Below are positions 33,298 through 42,719 of a stretch of 53,696 nt of DNA, in pieces. The translations under genes and the position numbers were made by a program. The stretch comes from Ignisphaera cupida (GTDB lineage: Archaea; Thermoproteota; Thermoprotei_A; Sulfolobales; Ignisphaeraceae). Each line of letters opens with the position of its first letter. Within the stretch, counting starts at the first letter, position 1. Under the pieces are notes generated by a model that saw only the letters and a list, made by a program, of their open reading frames with translations, searched no databases and was not told the DNA's origin. The stretch covers positions 1-53,696 of the forward strand of contig NZ_JASNVW010000008.1 of the NCBI RefSeq assembly GCF_030186535.1, in the 5' to 3' direction.

Positions 33298-33873
33298 TTA
33301 GTGGATTTTTCTAAGCATTTTCCATGGCTTGTAGCACAGCTCTCTCCATATGTAATCTGCAACAACTTTGTTTATGTTTTGCGATGCGATATACTCTAAG
33401 TTTATAGCTCCTTTATACAAAACAATGTCGTCTTCATAGGAGCAAGTAATTTTCTCAACAAATTCAGCTACATCCTCACTAAGATGCTCAAAAGGTATTT
33501 CAATATAGCCCAAATCCCTAAACATTTTTCTCGATGGAAAATTACTTCTTTGTGTAGTTGCTATATACAGTCTGTTTTCCAGTAAATACTCAACTGATGA
33601 TACAAGAGCTTTTCCTACACCCATTCCTCTATACTCTTCAACAACAGCTATATAGTACATTGCAGCTAGTTTAATTGGATAGGTTGAGGCTTCGTAAAAT
33701 ACTATAGCCCCTATTTCAGTATTGTTGTTTAGTGCTACTAGTGCTCTGCATAAACCTATTTCTACGCATGTTGATGCAAAGTATGAGTGGTACCACCCCA
33801 TATAATTCATGAAAATGTTTCTAACAGTATCAACACATTCTTTGCCACATTCAATTATCTGCACTTTCAACAC
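33298..33873 (-). CDS. GNAT family N-acetyltransferase
   Basis: The 191-residue protein has the acetyl-CoA site AVVEEYRGMGVGKALVSSVEYLL (motif A, R-x-x-G-x-G, about residues 76-98), preceded by the strand YPIKLAAMYYIAVVEE, and a later PSRKMFRDLGYIEIPF, typical of the fold. The substrate (protein N-terminus, polyamine or antibiotic-like compound) cannot be told. The start at 33873 gives MLKVQIIECGKE, a plausible first strand. No partner gene. Confidence 0.82.
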   Translation of the reverse strand: MLKVQIIECGKECVDTVRNIFMNYMGWYHSYFASTCVEIGLCRALVALNNNTEIGAIVFYEASTYPIKLAAMYYIAVVEEYRGMGVGKALVSSVEYLLENRLYIATTQRSNFPSRKMFRDLGYIEIPFEHLSEDVAEFVEKITCSYEDDIVLYKGAINLEYIASQNINKVVADYIWRELCYKPWKMLRKIH

Positions 33874-33969
33874 ACCTCATATATTTTCGGCTATCTCTCT
33901 CCTTTATAACCTTCTACTCGATTAAGATACTACAGTAGTAACTCGCAAATATTACCATGGCTGATAAAT

Positions 33970-34953
33970 GTGCTTTCACAAGCTCTAGACCTTGTGCTTA
34001 CAAGTTTTGGCATTATTAGAAGTAAAGTTGATGAGGTAATAAGCTTTGATGTAGCTAAGAATGTTAAGTCTCAGTGGATTTTCTTTAAAGCTTTTCAAAA
34101 TCCATATCAGAAAAGATTCAGAGTTTCAGCAATTGATAGTGGCTATAACTATAGAGAGTTTAGGGGGTATGCTCTATACATTCAAAACACTGTTTGGGTT
34201 GCTATTGATGTTGATGGAAGCGAGTCTAGCAGTGGTGTTGTGGATATAGATGTTACATCTAGTAGCAATATAGACTATGAGCTATCCCTTCTTTCAACTA
34301 TAAGAGAAATGGATTCTGTATGCAATCTTGTTAATAATTTCGACATTGTTTTAGTTGATGGGAGTTTAATAGCTGTATTCTCCAAGATTAGAAGAGCATT
34401 GCTTGATGGAGGTGGGGAATTGTTACAATCAAAAAATATGAATATTAAGGATTCTCTAAACAATTTCCTAATAACACTTTCTCTATACCCAAGCAAAATA
34501 GTGTTTATTTCAAAGAATTCAACAGCAAAAGATGTTCTTGGACTTGTTAAAGGGGATATATACTACTTTGAAAGATACACTGATGGCTTACCTGGATATA
34601 CAAAGCCACTGGATCTCACAAAGTCTAGGCACATAGGTATTGCAGCTGCTGCTAAAACCTTTAGCCACACAATCAAGAATGTAACAGGGTTGAGCAGCAC
34701 AATATACATGTCTTATGTTAGATTTGAGCCCTTCTCCAGAATATACAGAGTTGAGTTTGTTAGTGAAAAAGGTGAGGATGTGGAGCAGAGAATTAGGCAT
34801 TTGATAAACACTTTATCGTCATATATTGTTGCTGGCTACCCCTACCCACTTATGAGAGCAGATCAAATAGCGCGTATTAGTTATGATGATGTTGATAGGG
34901 TTGCTATTGTTCTTGGCATTTCCTCTGACCCCTATGATAGAGAGCCTCTGTAG
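33970..34953 (+). CDS. nurA: NurA 5'-3' nuclease
   Basis: NurA works with the HerA helicase and Mre11-Rad50 in resecting DNA ends for recombination. The protein (327 residues) contains AIDSGYNYREFRGYALYI (conserved Asp near the N-terminus), VLVDGSLIAVF, and GDIYYFERYTDGLPGYTKP towards the C-terminus, all NurA family signs with the acidic metal ligands. GTG 33970 is the start; the gene ends eight bases before herA, its usual partner. Mre11 and Rad50 are not in this window. Confidence 0.92.
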   Translation: MLSQALDLVLTSFGIIRSKVDEVISFDVAKNVKSQWIFFKAFQNPYQKRFRVSAIDSGYNYREFRGYALYIQNTVWVAIDVDGSESSSGVVDIDVTSSSNIDYELSLLSTIREMDSVCNLVNNFDIVLVDGSLIAVFSKIRRALLDGGGELLQSKNMNIKDSLNNFLITLSLYPSKIVFISKNSTAKDVLGLVKGDIYYFERYTDGLPGYTKPLDLTKSRHIGIAAAAKTFSHTIKNVTGLSSTIYMSYVRFEPFSRIYRVEFVSEKGEDVEQRIRHLINTLSSYIVAGYPYPLMRADQIARISYDDVDRVAIVLGISSDPYDREPL

Positions 34954-34961
34954 GTGATGCA

Positions 34962-36440
34962 ATGACTTTTCAAAAACTTGTTGAGTTTAAGAATTCTGTA
35001 GAGTATGAGGTTGTTGGCTATGTTGTTGGAGAGTCTAAGCCATACAAAGCAGAGATTCTGGCTTTTAGACCTCTTGCAATGGGTGAGTATCTTTACATGG
35101 AGTACCATGGGTATAGGGTATTAGCATTTGTTGCAACATCAATTACTGGAAGCACTATTATATCAAGAGATCTTATTGATCCAAGAGATGTTGAGAGACT
35201 TGTTAAAAGTGTTAGAGTTGGTGAAAGGCTCTTTTATCACAGAGGTGTTGTGAAGATTCTTGGCTCTGTAAATAGTGATGGCTATAAGCTTCAGATACCC
35301 TCTATACCTCCTCCACCAGGGACAGAGGTTTATAAAGCACCTAAAACAGTTCTTGAATCTGTTTTTAGCCCAAGAAAACGTAATTATGTTGGTGTTGGAG
35401 TTCTTTTGAGAGAACCTGAAGTGGAGGTTAAGGTCAATATAAACAAGATTGTTTCTAGGCATTTAGGCATACTTGCGATGACCGGTATGGGGAAAAGCAA
35501 TCTTGTTGCCTTAATAGCTAAAAGAGTTGAGGAGCTTGGTGGAACCATAGTTATTTTTGATTATCATGGCGAGTACACATCGCTTAAAAACATTGTTTTG
35601 ATAAAACCTGTTCTAGATCCCCTCAAACTTACATTAGATGAGCTTGCAAGGCTATTGAATATTCCGAGAAATGCAACTAGGCAGAGAATGGTTTTAAAGG
35701 AGTGTTTAGATTCAACAGATTTTGGTTCTGCTAAAGAGTTTTTCAACTCTATGAAGAGATGTGTACAAGGTAGAATAGCAAGATATGGTGCTTCAGCTCA
35801 AAAAGTTTTGGATTCTCTAAATGTTTACGAAGGTTTTTTGAAGAAGGTGCTGAAGGAGGATACAGGTGATGTTATAGAGAGAATAGCTATTGGCTCTATA
35901 AACGTTGTTGATTTAAGCGAGCTTCACTTAAATCATGCAGATGCTGTTATAGCACATTGGCTCTCAAGACTTTTAGAGGCTAGAAAAGCAAGTGTGTGGA
36001 GCAATGGTGAAAAAGGTTTTCCAACACCCCTAATAGCAGTTATAGAAGAAGCTCATGTGTTTCTACCAGCAGACGATGAAACATCTACAAAATCTAGTGC
36101 TTCACTAGTTGTTAGAGAGGGTAGAAAATTTGGACTGGGGCTTGTGGTGGTATCTCAAAGACCCAGAGGACTTGATCCAACAATTCTTAGTCAACTAGGC
36201 AACTTAGCAATTCTCAGAATTGTTCATCCAGAAGACCAAGCATATGTTGCTAGATATTGTGAACCTGTTATGCAGGATGTTATGGAGGAACTACCTGGTT
36301 TAAATGTTGGTGAAGCTATTTTGCTTGGTGAATGGGTTCCAATACCAGCTGCAGCAAAAATTGATTTGGTAAGCGAAAAAGTTAGTGGAATGGATATTGA
36401 CGCTGTTGCTATTTGGGGTTCGTATCTCAACAAAAAGTAG
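34962..36440 (+). CDS. herA: HerA DNA helicase/translocase
   Basis: HerA is a hexameric FtsK-like translocase that loads and drives NurA. The 492-residue protein has an N-terminal HAS-barrel, Walker A MTGMGKSNLVALIAKR (about residues 172-187), Walker B LIAVIEEAHVFLP, the arginine-finger region REGRKFGLGLVVVSQRPRG and the C-terminal brace. ATG 34962 follows AGGTGATGC directly after nurA, so the two are translated together. It converges on the TBP gene with only one base between the stop codons. Confidence 0.95.
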   Translation: MTFQKLVEFKNSVEYEVVGYVVGESKPYKAEILAFRPLAMGEYLYMEYHGYRVLAFVATSITGSTIISRDLIDPRDVERLVKSVRVGERLFYHRGVVKILGSVNSDGYKLQIPSIPPPPGTEVYKAPKTVLESVFSPRKRNYVGVGVLLREPEVEVKVNINKIVSRHLGILAMTGMGKSNLVALIAKRVEELGGTIVIFDYHGEYTSLKNIVLIKPVLDPLKLTLDELARLLNIPRNATRQRMVLKECLDSTDFGSAKEFFNSMKRCVQGRIARYGASAQKVLDSLNVYEGFLKKVLKEDTGDVIERIAIGSINVVDLSELHLNHADAVIAHWLSRLLEARKASVWSNGEKGFPTPLIAVIEEAHVFLPADDETSTKSSASLVVREGRKFGLGLVVVSQRPRGLDPTILSQLGNLAILRIVHPEDQAYVARYCEPVMQDVMEELPGLNVGEAILLGEWVPIPAAAKIDLVSEKVSGMDIDAVAIWGSYLNKK

Positions 36441-36441
36441 A

Positions 36442-37224
36442 TTATATCTCTAAATCCTTCAAAGTTAGTTTTCTTCTACCTCTCCCACTTTCTATACTTT
36501 CTAGCTCTTCACTAATGATCTCCTCTTCCCTCTTCACCTCTCTCAAACAACCAAGATCCTTAAGCTTTGTATACACATTTCTAACAGCTAGAAACACCTC
36601 ATCCTCGCTTTTAGCACCAGTAATAACCATTTTTCCACTACTGAAAATCAGCAAAACAACATGGGGATCACTCATTCTGTATATTAGCCCTGGGAACTGC
36701 TCTGGTTCATACATGGTGTTTTCAAGTAGAAACGCAACTTTTTCCAGCATAACCTCAGAACCTATGTTTGCAGATGCAACAATGTTTTGTATTTGTATTC
36801 TTGGTTTCGATGTTATTGTTACATAGTATTTGAGAAGCATTTTTATTATTTTCTTCACAGCTCTGATAAGCATTGGAGTGCTTTTAGCACCTGTAACAAC
36901 CATTCTACCAGATCTAAACACAAGTGCTGTAACCTTTGGATTATCTAGTCTAAGTACAAGACCTGGAAACTGCTCTGGGTCATACTCAACGTTGGGAAGC
37001 ACCTTGTCCAAGTAGTCCAAATCTATGTTTTGTCCTATGGACACTGTTGCAACTATGTTTTCAACTTTCACATTTATAAATGGATTGTTTAGATCTAGGA
37101 GATACTTCTCATAAAATTGTTTATAGTAGGAATCTAGAGATGAAATAATCTCACTCTCAATCCAAATTTTTAAACTTAGGCTTATATACTCTTTACCGGG
37201 TTTATAAGCTCTTTTTAAATTCAT
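36442..37224 (-). CDS. tbp: TATA-binding protein with extended ends
   Basis: Two TBP repeats are clear: [22 protein letters not shown] ... [20 protein letters not shown] with [11 protein letters not shown], and [19 protein letters not shown] ... [20 protein letters not shown] with [11 protein letters not shown]. These give the saddle that binds the TATA box. The protein is longer than usual (260 residues rather than about 190): some 50 charged residues precede repeat one and about 35 follow repeat two ([21 protein letters not shown]). An internal GTG at the codon for V53 could give a normal N-terminus, but has no ribosome site. It follows the phosphoesterase by eight bases. Confidence 0.93.
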   Translation of the reverse strand: MNLKRAYKPGKEYISLSLKIWIESEIISSLDSYYKQFYEKYLLDLNNPFINVKVENIVATVSIGQNIDLDYLDKVLPNVEYDPEQFPGLVLRLDNPKVTALVFRSGRMVVTGAKSTPMLIRAVKKIIKMLLKYYVTITSKPRIQIQNIVASANIGSEVMLEKVAFLLENTMYEPEQFPGLIYRMSDPHVVLLIFSSGKMVITGAKSEDEVFLAVRNVYTKLKDLGCLREVKREEEIISEELESIESGRGRRKLTLKDLEI

Positions 37225-37232
37225 GGCAAAGA

Positions 37233-38006
37233 CTAGAACATTGCAAGAAGATCCTCAATAGCAGAAAGTGTTGGAAGTTCAAACAAACCCTCATTCTCAA
37301 CAATTGCAAATGGCTTAGCCTCTTTCAAAACACCATAACCTCTTATTATTGGGGATAGGTAGCTTTCAGTAGATGTTGAAACAGATGTCCCACTTTGATA
37401 AGCACCTGCTGCAGGCAAGACAATTGCTGTTGAGCCATTTTGAAGTGGTATTTTTAGAAAGCATTGAAGCTTTGTTACAGCATCTGTTATCGGATCTTTC
37501 AACACGATACTTGGATGCTCATGACCCATAATCAGAAGATGGAAGCTGTTTTCTAAATCAATGTTTTTGTGGCCATGAACAAACAAAGTGTTTCCCACTT
37601 TGATAGATTCGTAAAACTCTATTCCATATCTTTGGGAAAGAGAATATATGAAGTTGTCATGATTACCTCTAACAAGAACTACTCTACCAAACTTTTTCTT
37701 AACATAAACAAGAAATTCGTGCAAATCTCTAGACTCTCTTCTACCAAGCTTATCAAAAAGATGCTTAACATCACCAACAATAATTAGAGTATCTGCATTC
37801 ACAGTGTTTAAAGCTTTTTCAATAATATCAATTGCCTTGCTTAGCTGCATTCTTGGAACATAAACTCCTTTTGTAGCCATGTACTCCTCAAAACCGAGAT
37901 GAATATCAGCAACAACCAGCGCCTTTAAATCACTAGACACAAAATATGCTACAGGAAGGTCATCAACTCCATAAACACCACTATAAATCTCGTAAAGCAT
38001 GCACAC
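37233..38006 (-). CDS. calcineurin-like metallophosphoesterase
   Basis: The family is a group of archaeal/bacterial ICC-like phosphoesterases, often near DNA helicase genes. The metal motifs are in order: [10 protein letters not shown] (about 31-40), [15 protein letters not shown] (about 95-101), VHGHK and [11 protein letters not shown]-terminal part ([21 protein letters not shown]) is specific to the group. The substrate is unknown, possibly DNA ends or nucleotides. An alternative start at 38000 removes two residues. It forms a transcription unit with tbp. Confidence 0.88.
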   Translation of the reverse strand: MCMLYEIYSGVYGVDDLPVAYFVSSDLKALVVADIHLGFEEYMATKGVYVPRMQLSKAIDIIEKALNTVNADTLIIVGDVKHLFDKLGRRESRDLHEFLVYVKKKFGRVVLVRGNHDNFIYSLSQRYGIEFYESIKVGNTLFVHGHKNIDLENSFHLLIMGHEHPSIVLKDPITDAVTKLQCFLKIPLQNGSTAIVLPAAGAYQSGTSVSTSTESYLSPIIRGYGVLKEAKPFAIVENEGLFELPTLSAIEDLLAMF

Positions 38007-38102
38007 ACCTACTGAAAATAGCAGTTAAGTGTATTTTTATTGCTGCAAAATCTGGATAGTGCTTAACATGCTAAAATGTTTTAGAGTAATAAAGCTTTGT
38101 TT

Positions 38103-39665
38103 TCAGCAAGGCTCTATAGTTGATGGTGGCTTTGACGATATTGCATATGTGACCATGGTTACATCAGGTATTTCACGAGTTATCCTATTGGAGATTCTCT
38201 CAAGAAGCTCCAAAGATGCTTTAAACCAGTCTGCTGTCATGCCATCTTCGCTTACAACAATTCTTATTGTTACTATGTAGCCTAGCTGCCTCTTATCACC
38301 CTTTACACCAACCCACTTATCATCCCCAACAACAGCAAAAGCTTGCCAAATGTCTTGGTAAAGACCCTCCTTCCTAAGCTCCTCCTCAACAATCTTCGAG
38401 GCTTTTCTAACAATCCCCAGCTTCTCTTCAGTTACTTCACCAATTATTCTAACAGCTAGTCCAGGTCCCGGGAATGGGTGTCTCAATGCCCATTCCCTAG
38501 GAACTCCAAGCTCTATTGCAAGTGCTCTAACCTCATCTTTGTAGAGATATTTGATAGGCTCTAAAACCCTTAGATTCAACCACTTGGGTAATCCAGCAAC
38601 ATTGTGATGACTTTTGATTTTATCTGCTCCAACAACAGCTCCACTCTCAATAACATCTGGATATGTTGTTCCCTGGGCAAGCCACTTTATGTTTTTATCG
38701 CTTTCCGCAATATCCTTGAATATTTTTGCGAATAGCTCTCCAATTATCTTCCTCTTCTCCTCACAGTCTTTAACACCTTTGAGAGCATTTAGAAATGTTT
38801 GTGAAGCATCTATGTATATAGGATTTATACCCAGTTTTTTGAGTGTGTTGAGAACTTCAACATCTTCACCTTCTCTCAAAAGCCCATGATTAACAAACAC
38901 AGCAACAAGTCTATCGCCAATAGCTTTTCTTAAAAGCATTGCAGTTACTGTTGAGTCTATCCCCCCACTTACAGCACACAAAACCTTCTCATCTTCCCCA
39001 ACCATCGATCTAATATCGCTTACTATTTTCTCAACTATGTTACCCGGGCTCCAGGTTTGCTTAGCTTTTGCAATACCAACAACAAAATTCTCTATAAGCT
39101 TTCTACCCTTTGGAGTGTGAGAAACTTCTGGATGAAACTGCACACCATAGACAGGCTTATCAACAAGTTTGAATGCCGCTATATAGCCTGTTTCAACTGA
39201 TTTTGCCAATACAACAGCTTTTTCCCTGGGTATATCAGCAACATAGTCACTGTGAGACATCCAAACATATTCCCTCTTACCCCAGCCACTAAACAGCTCA
39301 TCACTATTAACAATCTCTATATTTGTTTTGCCATATTCGCCAACACCCCTCTCAATTCTACCACCAATTAGATAAGCCAAAAGCTGGTGACCATAGCAAA
39401 TACCGAGAACAGGTATGCCAACATCTAAAATCCAATTGCCAATCATTGGAGGATTGGGAGAGGATACTAAACTGCTTGGACCACCTGAAAGAATCACCGC
39501 CTTTGGCTTAACACTTTCAACAACATCCATGGAAAACTCCGTATAGTTAACAATTTCGCTATAAACTCTAAGCTCTCTAACTCTTCTAGCTATCAAATGA
39601 GCATATTGACCACCAAAATTAACTATGATAACAGTGTCAAATTCTTTGAATGGTGCCCAGCTCAT
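38103..39665 (-). CDS. guaA: GMP synthase (glutamine-hydrolysing), single chain
   Basis: The enzyme makes GMP from XMP, ATP and glutamine. The N-terminal amidotransferase has GICYGHQLL (nucleophile about Cys 90) and VQFHPEVSHTP (His, Glu); the ATP pyrophosphatase has SGGIDSTVTAMLL (P-loop) and the C-terminal dimer part ends VTYAISSKPPSTIE. Both halves are fused in 520 residues, as in bacteria and many crenarchaea, while several euryarchaea have two genes. ATG 39665 gives a normal N-terminus. It lies across a 324-base gap from glnA, both linked to glutamine. Confidence 0.96.
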   Translation of the reverse strand: MSWAPFKEFDTVIIVNFGGQYAHLIARRVRELRVYSEIVNYTEFSMDVVESVKPKAVILSGGPSSLVSSPNPPMIGNWILDVGIPVLGICYGHQLLAYLIGGRIERGVGEYGKTNIEIVNSDELFSGWGKREYVWMSHSDYVADIPREKAVVLAKSVETGYIAAFKLVDKPVYGVQFHPEVSHTPKGRKLIENFVVGIAKAKQTWSPGNIVEKIVSDIRSMVGEDEKVLCAVSGGIDSTVTAMLLRKAIGDRLVAVFVNHGLLREGEDVEVLNTLKKLGINPIYIDASQTFLNALKGVKDCEEKRKIIGELFAKIFKDIAESDKNIKWLAQGTTYPDVIESGAVVGADKIKSHHNVAGLPKWLNLRVLEPIKYLYKDEVRALAIELGVPREWALRHPFPGPGLAVRIIGEVTEEKLGIVRKASKIVEEELRKEGLYQDIWQAFAVVGDDKWVGVKGDKRQLGYIVTIRIVVSEDGMTADWFKASLELLERISNRITREIPDVTMVTYAISSKPPSTIEPC

Positions 39666-39989
39666 TGCTGCTCAACTCCAATATAATTTTCATAAAACAA
39701 GGTCTAAAAATGTGTTGTTAGTTTTGCTATGTTAAAAATCAATTAGTTTCATTTTCAACAAGATTTTTATAGACAGAGAAGCTAATTTTTCTCAGAAACT
39801 CAGCAACACTCTAGCTATTAAGATTGTGATTATTTGTGTACAAATGTTCATGTAATAGCAATGATTTTGCTACACTTGTTCAGCATGATTCCTTAAAACA
39901 ATTGAAAATATGTTGAAACATGTTTTACTTGTTTTTTACAGGTAAAAATATATTTAGAGCTGTATAAATGGGTTGTAATAAGGTAAAGC
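39666..39989. other. divergent control region of guaA and glnA
   Basis: This 324-base gap has no gene. It is very AT rich. On the plus strand a TATA-like AAAAATATATTTAGAG (39945-39960) stands about 30-40 bases before glnA. GTTGAAACATGTTTTAC contains a small inverted GAAACATGTTTT near 39911-39923, possibly an operator. On the minus strand a TTTTATGAAAATTATA stretch near 39690 may serve guaA. Confidence 0.5.
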
Positions 39990-41378
39990 ATGATGAGTGA
40001 GGATGTTATTGAGAAGATGGATAAGCTTAAAGTGAAGTGGGTGAATCTACAATTTACGGATGTTGTAGGTATTTTACGCCAAGTTACTGTGTCAAGAAGA
40101 TTGTTAACTCATGAAGCTTTTGAGAATGGTCTTGGAAAACTTGATGGAAGTAGTGTTAAAGGGTTTACAGGTATTGAGGAAAGTGATCTTAATTTAAAGC
40201 CTATTAAAGAAACTTTTGCTGTTATTCCATGGCTTGATGGAGTTGGTAGAATGATTTGCGCTGTGTATAGAGGTGATGCCAGATTCCCAAAGGATCCTAG
40301 ATACGCTGCTGAAGCTTTAGACTCAATGCTTAAAAGCAACGACTTGAAAGCTTTTGTTTCGCCAGAGCTAGAATTCTTCATATTTGATAAAGTTACAGTT
40401 GCTATAGATACTTGGAAACAAATTGTTGAAATTTCGAGTTCGGAGGGTCACTGGATATCCTCAGCACCATTCAATGCGCTAAAGGAGGGTTACTACGTCA
40501 CCTACCCAAATGACAAGTTTGAGAAGCTGAAGAAAAGCATTGGAGAAACTTTAGAAAACTTCTTTGGTATAGCAGTTGAGGTGTTTCACCATGAAGTTGC
40601 AGGTGCTTCTCAACACGAAATAAACTTCAGAGGTGGTGATGTTACCAGTACTGCTGATGCAGTTCAGACAGTGAAATATGTTGTTAAGGCTATTGCTAGT
40701 AAAGAGGGATATATAGCAACATTCATGCCAAAACCTCTCTACGGAGACAATGGATCTGGTATGCATGTTCATGTAAGTATTTGGAGAAATGGGGAGAATC
40801 TATTCTATGACCCAAGCGACGAGTATGCTGGGTTAAGCCAGTATGCAAGATATTTCATAGGAGGTTTGATAGAGCATGGAAGAGCATTATCAGCAATTGT
40901 AAGCCCAACTGTAAACAGTTATAAGAGGCTTGTTCCAGGCTATGAAGCTCCAGTCTATTTGGTGTGGAGCAAGGCAAATAGAAGTGCTGCTATAAGAGTT
41001 CCTGCATACCACAAGTTCAACAACAATTCTAAGAGAATAGAATATAGACCACCAGACCCAACAGCAAATCCATATCTAGCACTTTCAGCAATTGTGTTAG
41101 CAGGCTTGGATGGAGTCAAGAAGAAAATAGATCCTGGGGATCCGGTAGACGAGAACGTGTATAAAATGGATCCGCGTAGAAGAAAAGAGCTTGGAATAAA
41201 AGAGCTTCCAAGATCATTGGACGAGGCATTAGATGAGCTGGAAACAGATAACGAGTGGCTAAAACCCATCTATTCAAATGAATTAATAGAGACATATATA
41301 GAGCTGAAAAGAGAGGAGGTTAGGAAGTTACAGTCATACCCATCACCAGTGGAGATATTTACATACATAAACTATTAA
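39990..41378 (+). CDS. glnA: glutamine synthetase
   Basis: The enzyme forms glutamine from glutamate, ammonia and ATP. Signatures: VNLQFTDVVGILRQVTV, FVSPELEFFIFDK, EVFHHEVAGASQHEINF, KPLYGDNGSGMHVHVSIW and the substrate/ATP segment NSYKRLVPGYEAPVYLVWS followed by EYRPPDPTANPYLALSA. The 462-residue length and the residues at the position of the bacterial adenylylation tyrosine region fit the archaeal GSI type. ATG 39990 and 39993 are both possible, after AAGGTAA. It is followed by a glutamate synthase fragment. Confidence 0.97.
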   Translation: MMSEDVIEKMDKLKVKWVNLQFTDVVGILRQVTVSRRLLTHEAFENGLGKLDGSSVKGFTGIEESDLNLKPIKETFAVIPWLDGVGRMICAVYRGDARFPKDPRYAAEALDSMLKSNDLKAFVSPELEFFIFDKVTVAIDTWKQIVEISSSEGHWISSAPFNALKEGYYVTYPNDKFEKLKKSIGETLENFFGIAVEVFHHEVAGASQHEINFRGGDVTSTADAVQTVKYVVKAIASKEGYIATFMPKPLYGDNGSGMHVHVSIWRNGENLFYDPSDEYAGLSQYARYFIGGLIEHGRALSAIVSPTVNSYKRLVPGYEAPVYLVWSKANRSAAIRVPAYHKFNNNSKRIEYRPPDPTANPYLALSAIVLAGLDGVKKKIDPGDPVDENVYKMDPRRRKELGIKELPRSLDEALDELETDNEWLKPIYSNELIETYIELKREEVRKLQSYPSPVEIFTYINY

Positions 41379-41483
41379 ACATCTCTATACATTTCTATAC
41401 ATAAATACATAATAAGAATTTGTTAAACATGTTTGCATTAACAACTCTGATAGGTAAGTATTTTAAAGAGGAGGACTTGTAAC

Positions 41484-41858
41484 ATGTGCAGTGCTGACAT
41501 AGCTGAGCTCGTAGCTCTTGGAGCTGATGCTGTTGCCATTGGAACTCCGGTTTTGGTTGCCATGGGATGCACTATGTGTGGTCTTTGCAACACGGGTAGA
41601 TGCCTCTATGGAATAGCAACGCAAAACCCTGCTCTGAGGAAGAGACTAGATATAGAGAAGACTGCTAAAGCCGTAGAAAATCTTTTACATTCAATGATAA
41701 AAGAGCTTTGCATGTTCACACAGCTTGCTGGAAAGACATCGCCTAGGGGATTAGAGAAAGAAGATCTTAGAGCATTAACAGTAGAAGCATCTCTCATGGC
41801 TGGAATAAAGCTAGCTGGATTAGAGAATGTGCCAAGTAAATGCTTAGACATTAGTTAA
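41484..41858 (+). CDS. stand-alone C-terminal fragment of glutamate synthase (GltB FMN domain)
   Basis: The 124 residues match only the end of the FMN/Fe-S domain of archaeal glutamate synthase: ADIAELVALGADAVAIGTPVLVAMGC, then CGLCNTGRCLYGIATQNPALRKRLD and KEDLRALTVEASLMAGIKLAGLE. The cysteines of the 3Fe-4S site are present but the FMN-binding barrel is missing and not found upstream. A strong ribosome site GAGGAGG (41468-41474) stands nine bases before ATG 41484, so the fragment is probably translated. Either it is the remnant of a deleted gltB next to glnA, or a small protein with a new role. Confidence 0.7.
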   Translation: MCSADIAELVALGADAVAIGTPVLVAMGCTMCGLCNTGRCLYGIATQNPALRKRLDIEKTAKAVENLLHSMIKELCMFTQLAGKTSPRGLEKEDLRALTVEASLMAGIKLAGLENVPSKCLDIS

Positions 41859-41966
41859 CATGTTTCATTATAGCGTAGGATACGCAAAATAAATTTCGTT
41901 TAATAACAATGAATTAAAAATGAATATTGTTGATGGTTGTTTTAATGAGGCTTTCAGTGATAAAGC

Positions 41967-42335
41967 TTACCGCGCTGTTTTCGTAATTTGCTTCTCAACA
42001 GCAATTCTCTTTACTTCTGGAACCTTGGCCAAGTATTTCTGAACCAGGATTATACCGCTCCACATGGCAACAACTGCAACACTCATTGCTGTTCCAGCTA
42101 CAGCTATTTCATGTAGTGCTGTTGCCCATTCTTCTGGAGTCTTCATTGCTGTGAGGAATGGTGGCCATGGAGTTATCTCTCCATGCCATAGATGCTCAAA
42201 TGCTAGTAGTATTGCTCCTCCCCATAGCATTGCCTCTAAAAGTCCTAGGTTAAGTTTTTGGCTAATACCCTTAAACACTCTTCTCGCTATTGAAACTATT
42301 ATGGCTAAAGCTGTTGGTGCTAGGAAGCATGCCAT
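41967..42335 (-). CDS. small membrane protein, three helices, unknown
   Basis: I do not recognise this protein. Three hydrophobic segments (about 3-20, 32-52, 80-103) are visible, with the motif MLWGGAILLAFEHLWHGE in the second. A ribosome site GGTGTG stands nine bases before ATG 42335; an upstream ATG 42344 is less likely. It is divergent from a protein at 42393 with a similar segment (LWGATIMVFIDHLYGYF), so the two are probably paralogues that act together, perhaps as a membrane pair. The His and Glu in the middle segment might bind a metal; this is inference. Confidence 0.6.
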   Translation of the reverse strand: MACFLAPTALAIIVSIARRVFKGISQKLNLGLLEAMLWGGAILLAFEHLWHGEITPWPPFLTAMKTPEEWATALHEIAVAGTAMSVAVVAMWSGIILVQKYLAKVPEVKRIAVEKQITKTAR

Positions 42336-42392
42336 GTTGTGCACACCAAAAATTTTTATTCTGCACCTAGTATAAAAGCTTTTGGTGTTTTT

Positions 42393-42680
42393 ATGTGGCT
42401 TTTGATACTGGCCTACGCAGCTGCAATATCAACTATGCTGTGGTACAGCAAGGCTGAGAACGACGTCTATGGATATAAGTACTTGTCTATGATTTTGTGG
42501 GGTGCAACAATAATGGTTTTCATTGATCATCTATATGGTTATTTCACAGAGGGTGGAGAGTTTATGGAGATATCAGTTGATGCTGCTGTACTAGGCTTTT
42601 CAATGCTTTTGATAGCAATCCTCATATGGATTCTCATAGTTTTTGTTAAAGACCCTAAAAAGGTTTTGCATAAAAGGTAA
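42393..42680 (+). CDS. small membrane protein, paralogue of the divergent neighbour
   Basis: I do not recognise the family. It is a 95-residue protein with three hydrophobic segments (about 2-18, 28-46, 62-86), a short N-terminal segment WLLILAYAAAIST and a basic C-terminus KDPKKVLHKR that should face the cytoplasm. The segment LSMILWGATIMVFIDHLYGYF aligns with the second membrane segment of the protein encoded leftward at 41967-42335. ATG 42393 follows GGTG by five bases; the open frame upstream of it overlaps the neighbour's start and is less likely coding. Confidence 0.58.
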   Translation: MWLLILAYAAAISTMLWYSKAENDVYGYKYLSMILWGATIMVFIDHLYGYFTEGGEFMEISVDAAVLGFSMLLIAILIWILIVFVKDPKKVLHKR

Positions 42681-42719
42681 TGTTTTTAGTTTTGCAAAAC
42701 AATATTTTTTCGATTTCAA

